DNA of 8,630 nucleotides from an uncultured Lachnospiraceae bacterium. GTDB lineage: Bacteria > Bacillota > Clostridia > Lachnospirales > Lachnospiraceae. Where the stretch lies: positions 1 through 8,630 of the forward strand of contig CAKRHL010000083.1 of assembly GCA_934338765.1 (NCBI GenBank), written 5' to 3'. Both the position numbers and the translations under genes were made by a program. Positions 1-5,615 of this stretch are shown here, one piece after another (position 1 is the stretch's first letter; each line of letters starts with the position of its first letter). The notes beneath the pieces were generated by a model. The model worked only from the letters and a program-made list of their open reading frames with translations. It was not told the origin of the DNA and did not search any database.

Positions 1-77
1 GTTGGTTTTACGGTTGGTGCTACAGTCGGTTTCACTGTCGGCGCAGCGGTCGGTTTCACTGTTGGTGCAGCTGTTGG
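1..77 (-). repeat. Short tandem repeat coding a Pro/Thr linker
   Basis: An imperfect repeat of about 18 bp encodes APTVKP-type units at the end of the visible GH5 coding sequence (residues about 652-676). It continues past the left edge, so its copy number is unknown. Such linkers separate modules in extracellular glycosidases and are often glycosylated. Confidence 0.8.
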
Positions 78-2030
78 CTCTGTTACATTTCCGTCAATTC
101 CTGATACTTCGAAGTTCATCTTGACGGTGTTCATTGTCTGGTAATTTACATTATTAAAGTATGCCTTATAATTTGAATTTTCTACGGTCACATTATTTAC
201 GTGGGTATTGGCCCATACATTAATAAATGAGAAGTTAAAGACCGGACAAATCAGACCATCATCGGATGCCTTCTGTGATACATCATAAGTAAAGGTATCG
301 TTCTTCATGGTGTATTTCTGTCCGTTGATCTCGAAGGATTTTACCTTCACGGTTGCCTTGTTAAATACAGAGGCCTCATCATCTGCCACATTGATGTCCT
401 TAATGTAAAGAGATCCAATGTTCTGCAGCTGGCTCTTGGTTGCTTCCAGAGACAATGAGAAATCTCCGCCACCGGAATAAATATCAACATGCTCATCACT
501 GATCACAGACTGCCAGCTTGCAGTCTCCAGCAGATACAATTTGGCGCGTACATATTCTGCCTTTGGCACTGTCACCTGACAGGTCGCCTTGTATCCCAGA
601 GGTACAGACGCTGTAACGGTACATGTTCCTGCTCCAACAGCAGTTACCTGTCCCTTGGAATTTACAGATGCAACACTCTCATCACTGGAGTTCCACACAA
701 CCTTGTCCTTGCTGTCGGCCGGTGTCAGTGCAGCGGTAAGCTGCTGCTTTTCATCTCCGATATGAATCGTCAGAGAAGATTTATTCAATGTAATTCCCGT
801 CGCAGTTGCAGACTGATCTCCGCCATAGACCTCCATCATGGCATCCATCAACTCCTGATGAACCACCTTATTGGTATAGCGGTCAATGATCGCAAATCCA
901 TATTCTCCGTTATAACCGTTGTCCCATGCAACCGGAATCATACCATACTGCTTTGCATAGTAGCAAACCTTCTGGTAATACTCCGCACGGCAGATCTTGT
1001 TCTGACTGTCGTAATTTTCTTTATTGATGGCACCAAACTCTCCAATGACCACAGGATATCCCTGAGAAACAAATTTGGTGTTCATTTTTTTGAACTGGGA
1101 TACCATATAAGACTCATCTCCCCAGCTTGCTTTTTTGGATGCATTTGTGACACTGTCACCCCACTGGGTCGCAGCTCCGGACTCCGTACCACAAAAATCC
1201 CATGGATCATAATAATGAACAGAGATCATAATTCGTTTCTGTCCGGATGCGATATTAGAAGAAAGATAATTGTCTGTTGGCATTTCAAAGCCGTAATCCC
1301 CTGCCGTATAATCAATATTTGTGTTCCATCCCGGGATCAACAGCCATCGCTGGTCATTGTTGCCGCCGGACTTACGTACAGTATCCACAAAGATCTGATT
1401 GTACGCATTTATATTTGCATAAGCACTTCTGCTCGGAGTTCCGTAAGTTCCGTCAAACTCCTCGTTCATAGACTCAAAGATCAGATGCTCGTCATAATTT
1501 TTGAATCGATCGGCAATCTGCTCCCAGCATGCTTTGTATTTCGCTTTAATCTTTGTCTGGTCACCACTTCCGCACAACAGCCATCCGCCGTTTACTGTGG
1601 TGTAGCCGTCACCGTGCATATTTACGATAGCATACATATCGTTGTCTACACAATAATCCACTACCTGCTGCACACGGTCAAGCCATGTAGAATCAATCTT
1701 GTATCCGTTATTGTCATCGATCATGCTCAGATAAGACACCGGAATACGGATTGATCTGAAGCCGGCATCCTTCGCTGCAAGGACCAGATCCTCTGTGAGC
1801 TTTGGATTGCCATAGGCTGTTTCGTTCGGAGTGCCTGCACTTGCGGCCTCCAGTGAGTTTCCGAGATTGTACCCGACACCCATCGCCTCCGTGATCTGCG
1901 ACTGGTTCAGGTTCTGAAAGCTGCTATCTGCAGCCTGTGCAGTTTTCGCCGTCATATTTGGGAGCGACAGCGAGGTTGCCACCATTGCCATACTCAGGAC
2001 AATGGCCATTGCTTTTTTTCGTAAAGCCAT
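1..2030 (-). CDS. Secreted GH5-family glycoside hydrolase (endo-beta-glucanase type), 3' end outside window
   Basis: At least 676 codons read from an ATG at 2030 with a good ribosome site (AAGGAG, 2037-2042); the frame is still open at base 1. Residues 1-33 form a signal peptide (MALRKK, hydrophobic stretch, cleavage near AQA|AD). Residues about 40-400 are a GH5 (clan GH-A) catalytic domain: GYNLGNS (53-59), IRIPVSY, HGDG (H139), the acid/base in MNEE (E190), HYYDPW (H272, Y273), the nucleophile in VIGEFGA (E331) and a substrate-platform Trp in AWDNG (W369). Residues about 407-487 are a Big_2-type Ig-like domain. Residues about 488-648 form a beta-rich module I cannot assign, possibly carbohydrate binding. 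From about 651 a Pro/Thr linker (APTVKP units) runs off the edge and probably leads to another module or an anchor. Expected role: extracellular cleavage of beta-1,4-glucan, xyloglucan or mannan; the exact substrate and GH5 subfamily (perhaps 4 or 37) cannot be fixed by eye. Transcribed away from the esterase-receptor operon. Confidence 0.95.
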   Translation of the reverse strand, partial: MALRKKAMAIVLSMAMVATSLSLPNMTAKTAQAADSSFQNLNQSQITEAMGVGYNLGNSLEAASAGTPNETAYGNPKLTEDLVLAAKDAGFRSIRIPVSYLSMIDDNNGYKIDSTWLDRVQQVVDYCVDNDMYAIVNMHGDGYTTVNGGWLLCGSGDQTKIKAKYKACWEQIADRFKNYDEHLIFESMNEEFDGTYGTPSRSAYANINAYNQIFVDTVRKSGGNNDQRWLLIPGWNTNIDYTAGDYGFEMPTDNYLSSNIASGQKRIMISVHYYDPWDFCGTESGAATQWGDSVTNASKKASWGDESYMVSQFKKMNTKFVSQGYPVVIGEFGAINKENYDSQNKICRAEYYQKVCYYAKQYGMIPVAWDNGYNGEYGFAIIDRYTNKVVHQELMDAMMEVYGGDQSATATGITLNKSSLTIHIGDEKQQLTAALTPADSKDKVVWNSSDESVASVNSKGQVTAVGAGTCTVTASVPLGYKATCQVTVPKAEYVRAKLYLLETASWQSVISDEHVDIYSGGGDFSLSLEATKSQLQNIGSLYIKDINVADDEASVFNKATVKVKSFEINGQKYTMKNDTFTYDVSQKASDDGLICPVFNFSFINVWANTHVNNVTVENSNYKAYFNNVNYQTMNTVKMNFEVSGIDGNVTEPTAAPTVKPTAAPTVKPTVAPTVKP

Positions 2031-2075
2031 AAAAGTCTCCTTCCCGGCTGATCAGAATGAAATTTCCGGCTGCAA

Positions 2076-2095
2076 CTGTCCAAAAAACAGGACAG
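2076..2095 (-). promoter_or_regulatory. Small inverted repeat in the predicted GH5 mRNA leader
   Basis: Read on the minus strand, CTGTCC and GGACAG form a perfect 6-bp stem around an 8-nt T-rich loop. It lies between the candidate -10 box (2114-2119) and the GH5 start codon, so it would be part of the mRNA leader. It could be an operator or a weak RNA stem; chance is also possible at this length. Confidence 0.3.
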
Positions 2096-2113
2096 AACAA
2101 ACGATAAAAAACA

Positions 2114-2119
2114 ATTATA
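2114..2119 (-). promoter_or_regulatory. Candidate sigma-A -10 box for the GH5 gene
   Basis: A perfect TATAAT on the minus strand, 84 bp before the GH5 ATG. No good -35 hexamer is found 16-18 bp upstream (ACAATT at the 17-bp spacing), so if real the promoter may need an activator. One of the TGTGGGG boxes falls inside its spacer. A second TATAAT on the same strand lies at 2281-2286, also without a clear -35. Confidence 0.4.
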
Positions 2120-2176
2120 AATCCCCACAAAATATAAATTGTTTTTCATGATCATTTCTTATTTTTGGCTCAGAAA

Positions 2177-2210
2177 AAAGACATCCTTTGTCCCCACAAA
2201 AAATGTCTTT
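2177..2210. repeat. 8-bp inverted repeat enclosing a TGTGGGG box
   Basis: AAAGACAT (2177-2184) and ATGTCTTT (2203-2210) are perfect inverted repeats around an 18-nt spacer that contains CCCCACA. On the minus strand the right arm runs into six T's, so for a transcript starting further upstream (for example at the 2281-2286 TATAAT) it could act as a weak attenuator. It may equally be a DNA operator. Confidence 0.35.
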
Positions 2211-2419
2211 CCACATCCTAATCACGCCCAATACATTACTGAAACAACTCCCCCACAGAGTCGCTTCTTTTGCTACAAAAATTATATTATCATCCTTCTC
2301 CAAAATATGCAATACGATTTTACAAATTTTATGTACAATTTTTACAAAATGGAATTCGAAATAAATAATTTTTTGTGCATGATTTATTGACAATTTGACA
2401 CATTTTTTTCAATTTTTGA

Positions 2420-2448
2420 TTGAATATCAAGGAAAAATTCTGTATCAT
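2420..2448 (+). promoter_or_regulatory. Candidate sigma-A promoter for the esterase-chemoreceptor operon
   Basis: TTGAAT (2420-2425) and TATCAT (2443-2448) are separated by exactly 17 bp, placing a start site near 2455, about 30 nt before the esterase ATG. Two exact TTGACA hexamers lie just upstream at 2387-2392 and 2395-2400, but no good -10 sits at the right distance from either, except that TTGAAT at 2420 could serve as a poor -10 with a 19-bp spacer. Confidence 0.5.
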
Positions 2449-2485
2449 AGGAAATGAATAATTACGAAATGAGAGCGTGTAAAGC

Positions 2486-3379
2486 ATGAGTAAAATAATT
2501 GAGAATATATTTTATAAGCAGCGCGAGGATTTTTACCGGAAATATAAAGACCGCAACAAGCGGTTCACTTTTCCGGAGGATATCACCATGACAAAGGGAA
2601 TCCCTTATGCTCCGGATGGCATCAAGGCACATCGTCTGGATATCCTGGAGCCGTCAGGCACTGCCCCGGCAGAGGGATGGTCTGTGATCATCAATATCCA
2701 CGGAGGTGGCCTGCTTCTTGGCAGCAAGGAGTTTAACCAGTATTTCTGTGCCAGACTCTGCACTCTGGGTTATCTGGTCTTTAATGTGGAGTACCGGCTG
2801 ATCCCGGACTGCACGATCTATGACCAGATCAGTGATATTTTTCAGGCAATGGATTTTATTCAGAAGAAACTGGACAGATATCGCGGCAATTCCGCTGATG
2901 TTTATGCCGTAGGTGACAGCGGCGGTGCATGCCTTCTGGTATATACCACGGCCACACAGCGCAATCCAAAGGTTGCAAAAGCCGCCGGTGTAACTCCTTC
3001 GACATTATCTTTGAAAGCACTTGGTCTGATCAGCGGCATGTTTTATACGAATAAATTCGATCAGATCGGACTTTTTATGCCTAAGTATCTTTTCGGGCCA
3101 AAATACCGACGCTCTGCATTTGCACCTTATGTCAATCCGGAGCATCCGGACATCATCAGATCTCTGCCACCATGCTTTCTGGTCACCAGCGGTAAGGACA
3201 ATCTGCGCCGGTATACCATGCAGTTTAAAATGGCACTGGACCGGGCTCAGATGGAGTCCGAAATTATGGACTTTCCGGATGATCCACGACTGACCCATGC
3301 GTTCAGTGCATTTGAACCGGAGCTGCCGGAAAGCACACAGGTTTTTCACGCAATGACCGATTATTTTAAAAGTCTGTAA
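2486..3379 (+). CDS. HSL-family (family IV) alpha/beta-hydrolase, probable carboxyl/acetyl esterase
   Basis: A 297-residue protein with no signal peptide or membrane segment, so cytoplasmic. It carries the hallmarks of the hormone-sensitive-lipase group: the oxyanion-hole motif HGGG (72-75), the nucleophile elbow GDSGG (S145, a variant of the usual GDSAGG), the acid in SGKDNL (D238) and the catalytic His in THAF (H271), all in the correct order and spacing for an alpha/beta-hydrolase fold. Family members hydrolyse short-chain esters; the substrate here is unknown. Next to a GH5 gene, removal of acetyl groups from imported oligosaccharides is conceivable but not shown. The ATG has only a weak ribosome site (TGAGAG, 2470-2475), yet no better start exists. 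It is the first gene of a two-gene operon; the receptor gene starts 22 bp after its stop. Confidence 0.9.
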   Translation: MSKIIENIFYKQREDFYRKYKDRNKRFTFPEDITMTKGIPYAPDGIKAHRLDILEPSGTAPAEGWSVIINIHGGGLLLGSKEFNQYFCARLCTLGYLVFNVEYRLIPDCTIYDQISDIFQAMDFIQKKLDRYRGNSADVYAVGDSGGACLLVYTTATQRNPKVAKAAGVTPSTLSLKALGLISGMFYTNKFDQIGLFMPKYLFGPKYRRSAFAPYVNPEHPDIIRSLPPCFLVTSGKDNLRRYTMQFKMALDRAQMESEIMDFPDDPRLTHAFSAFEPELPESTQVFHAMTDYFKSL

Positions 3380-3391
3380 TACACAAGAAAT

Positions 3392-3397
3392 GAGGAA
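3392..3397 (+). promoter_or_regulatory. Ribosome binding site that fixes the chemoreceptor start
   Basis: GAGGAA lies 4 bases before the ATG at 3402. An upstream in-frame ATG at 3390 overlaps this site and has no comparable site of its own, so 3402 is the better start and the longer form (four extra residues) is unlikely. Confidence 0.8.
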
Positions 3398-3401
3398 TTC
3401 T

Positions 3402-5480
3402 ATGAACTACGACGAAAAATTATTTAAAGAAAAAGCAAATCGGAAGGCACGTAAGATCTGGCTGATCTTTGCCATTCTCTTATCTGCCAATTACGGTTCC
3501 GACTTTTCCCAGGGGCAGTACAGTGCCGGTTATTATCTGACATTTCTGGCATTATGCTGGATCCCTTTTATTGCCGGAGAGATCCTGCTCCGGGTCAAGG
3601 GCTGGGATACCACCCGTTACAAATTTGATCTGGTCATTGGCTACGGTATCTTCTATACCTATGTGATCAGTACCACATCATCACCGATTGCATTTACTTA
3701 TATACTGCCGGTGACAAGTCTTCTGGTGATCTATAAGGATCAGCTGTTTATGCGGTACTGCGGTATTGTCAATGCCATTATCATTATCGGAAGCTCCGTA
3801 TACCGCTACATGGTACTGGGTATGAATTCCGCTGCCAATATGAAGGACTATCAGCTGGAGCTTTCCTGTATTATCCTTTGTTATATCTGCTACGGTATGT
3901 CCATCCGTCATCTGAATGAATCGGACGGAGCTATGACCGACAGCATCAAGGGTGATCTCCAGCGTGTCATTACCACCGTAGAGAAAGTAAAAACAGCCAG
4001 TAACTCCATTATGGACGGCGTGATCGTAGTTCGGGAGCTTGCAGGCGAAAACAAGCACGGAGCCGATATTGTGGCTTCCCGCATGGATACCCTCAATGAC
4101 AACAAAACAAATCTGCAGGATACAACAGCCTCCTCTGTAGATATGACCTCCGATATCAGCTCTCAGGTACAGCATATTGCTGTCATGATCGGAGAAGTCG
4201 TGACTCTGATCGACGAATCAGGCACCCATGCCAAAAACAGCTCCGTCGATCTGGGCAGTCTCCTGCAGACCACACAGACCATGTCAGAGCTGTCCGCTGA
4301 AACAGAGCAGACATTACAGGCATTTAAGACAGAGTTCGAAATGGTGAAGGAAGAGACCGGAACCATTGAAAAGATCAATAATCAGACAAATCTGCTGGCA
4401 CTGAATGCTTCCATTGAGGCTGCCAGGGCAGGAGAAGCCGGAAAGGGCTTTGCTGTCGTTGCAGATCAGATCCGTACCTTAAGTGCTGAGACAAAGGAAT
4501 CCTCCGGACAGATTCAGGATGCTTTGATCCGTCTGGAAGAAACCTCCGACCTCATGACAAATGCGATTGAAAATACTCTGCGTCTCATTCAGGATACACT
4601 CCAGAAAGTATCCAAAACAAATGAAAGTGTAACCACCATCACCGCGGATTCCTCAGAGATCGAGAAACACATACATACCATTGATGATGCAATGAAACGG
4701 GTGGAGCAGTCAAACCACCAGCTTGTAACAAATATGGGACAGGTATCCACTACCGTAGAGGACATGACCTCCGGCATTGCGGATTCCAATGAAATCTGTC
4801 ATAAGATGTTGAGTAAATACGATGAAACTGCCGTCAATATTGACACGATTGAGAATGTCGTGGAAGCTCTGATGTGCGAGCTTGGCATTGGCGGATTTAT
4901 GGGACTGGAGGATCTGACACCCGGCATGAAGGTGATCGTTTGTCCCGACAGTACACCGGACAAAGCCTACCATGGTGAGCTTGTGTCGGAAACACCACAG
5001 GGTATCACAATTACACTCCCTTCCTCTGCCAGAATCACAGAAACCACACCTTGCCATGTGCAGGTTACCGTAGGCAATGTCCTTTACTGCTGGGATAAAG
5101 CAAAGATCTTTCCGGACGATAACGGAATCTATCAGATACAGATCAGTTCACGTCCAAAGATCAATAACCGTCGTAAATATCCTCGTATGGATATCAATAA
5201 TGACTGTCTCATCACTGTCCCGGAAACCGGACAGGATTTTACCGGCAAGCTGGACAATATCAGCGGAAACGGATTTGCTTTTACCACCGATGCTCCTTTC
5301 TTTGCCACTGCAAAGGGTACAAGTATCACCCTGCAGATCCAGCATTTTGAAGTTCCGTCCCACAGCCTGCTGGAGGGACGTATCATCCGCTGCTCCAATA
5401 ACGAGGGGCATTACATTGTGGGCTGTCAGATGCCGGAGGATGATCTGTTCCTGATGAAATATGTTGAGGAGCATCAGTAA
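3402..5480 (+). CDS. Six-TM methyl-accepting chemotaxis protein fused to a C-terminal YcgR-like PilZN-PilZ c-di-GMP module
   Basis: 692 residues. Residues 18-168 contain about six hydrophobic segments (near 19-33, 43-63, 75-92, 96-111, 119-139, 151-168) with only short loops and no extracytoplasmic ligand domain. No HAMP domain is evident. Residues about 170-500 form the long antiparallel coiled coil of an MCP, with the canonical CheA/CheW-binding hairpin tip at about 326-365 ([19 protein letters not shown], then [12 protein letters not shown]). Residues about 502-585 (from [10 protein letters not shown]) resemble the N-terminal domain of YcgR (PilZN). Residues about 588-692 are a PilZ domain with both c-di-GMP motifs intact: RxxxR as RKYPR (591-595) and NxSxxG as NISGNG (619-624). 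Predicted role: an inner-membrane receptor passing a membrane-sensed signal and c-di-GMP to the chemotaxis array. No CheR-tethering pentapeptide is seen. Second gene of the esterase operon; a strong hairpin follows. Confidence 0.93.
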   Translation: MNYDEKLFKEKANRKARKIWLIFAILLSANYGSDFSQGQYSAGYYLTFLALCWIPFIAGEILLRVKGWDTTRYKFDLVIGYGIFYTYVISTTSSPIAFTYILPVTSLLVIYKDQLFMRYCGIVNAIIIIGSSVYRYMVLGMNSAANMKDYQLELSCIILCYICYGMSIRHLNESDGAMTDSIKGDLQRVITTVEKVKTASNSIMDGVIVVRELAGENKHGADIVASRMDTLNDNKTNLQDTTASSVDMTSDISSQVQHIAVMIGEVVTLIDESGTHAKNSSVDLGSLLQTTQTMSELSAETEQTLQAFKTEFEMVKEETGTIEKINNQTNLLALNASIEAARAGEAGKGFAVVADQIRTLSAETKESSGQIQDALIRLEETSDLMTNAIENTLRLIQDTLQKVSKTNESVTTITADSSEIEKHIHTIDDAMKRVEQSNHQLVTNMGQVSTTVEDMTSGIADSNEICHKMLSKYDETAVNIDTIENVVEALMCELGIGGFMGLEDLTPGMKVIVCPDSTPDKAYHGELVSETPQGITITLPSSARITETTPCHVQVTVGNVLYCWDKAKIFPDDNGIYQIQISSRPKINNRRKYPRMDINNDCLITVPETGQDFTGKLDNISGNGFAFTTDAPFFATAKGTSITLQIQHFEVPSHSLLEGRIIRCSNNEGHYIVGCQMPEDDLFLMKYVEEHQ

Positions 5481-5525
5481 CGCAACCAAAGATATTATTG
5501 AAACATTTGTTAATTTTCTTATATC

Positions 5526-5593
5526 AAAACACCACGGTTCGAAGTATACATAATGGATTTCTTTATATATAACACTTCGAATCGTGGTGTTTT
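5526..5593. terminator. Bidirectional intrinsic terminator between convergent genes
   Basis: Arms 5526-5545 and 5574-5593 (AAAACACCACG... and its complement, both including TTCGAA) form a 20-bp stem around a 28-nt loop. In plus-strand RNA the stem is fully paired, with one G-U wobble (5537/5582), and is followed by a T-rich stretch; in minus-strand RNA the same position is a C-A mismatch and the T-run is only TTTT. It therefore looks better suited to ending the esterase-receptor operon (stop 46 bp away), while also able to end the CAP-protein gene (stop 23 bp away). Confidence 0.85.
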
Positions 5594-5615
5594 ATTATTC
5601 TAATATTTTGTTATG

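Larger units (their letters stand above)
2031..2485. other. AT-rich divergent intergenic region
   Basis: This 455-bp region separates the divergently transcribed GH5 gene and the esterase operon. I see no convincing gene: the short open frames here lack ribosome sites and overlap each other on both strands. It holds promoter-like elements for both directions, three copies of TGTGGGG (minus strand), an 8-bp inverted repeat at 2177-2210 and a small hairpin in the predicted GH5 leader; these are listed separately. The length and density of elements suggest regulated expression of one or both units. Confidence 0.7.

Noticed and set aside
489..1754. 421-codon open frame on the plus strand opposite the GH5 gene
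   Set aside because: It lies wholly antisense to a clear GH5 catalytic domain, its peptide is Cys/His/Ile-rich without domain logic, and it has no ribosome site.
2115..2393. 92-codon minus-strand and 83-codon plus-strand frames in the intergenic region
   Set aside because: They overlap each other in AT-rich DNA, lack ribosome sites, show no domain features and cover promoter elements.
3390..3401. Upstream ATG start for the chemoreceptor
   Set aside because: This ATG overlaps the GAGGAA ribosome site that serves the ATG at 3402.
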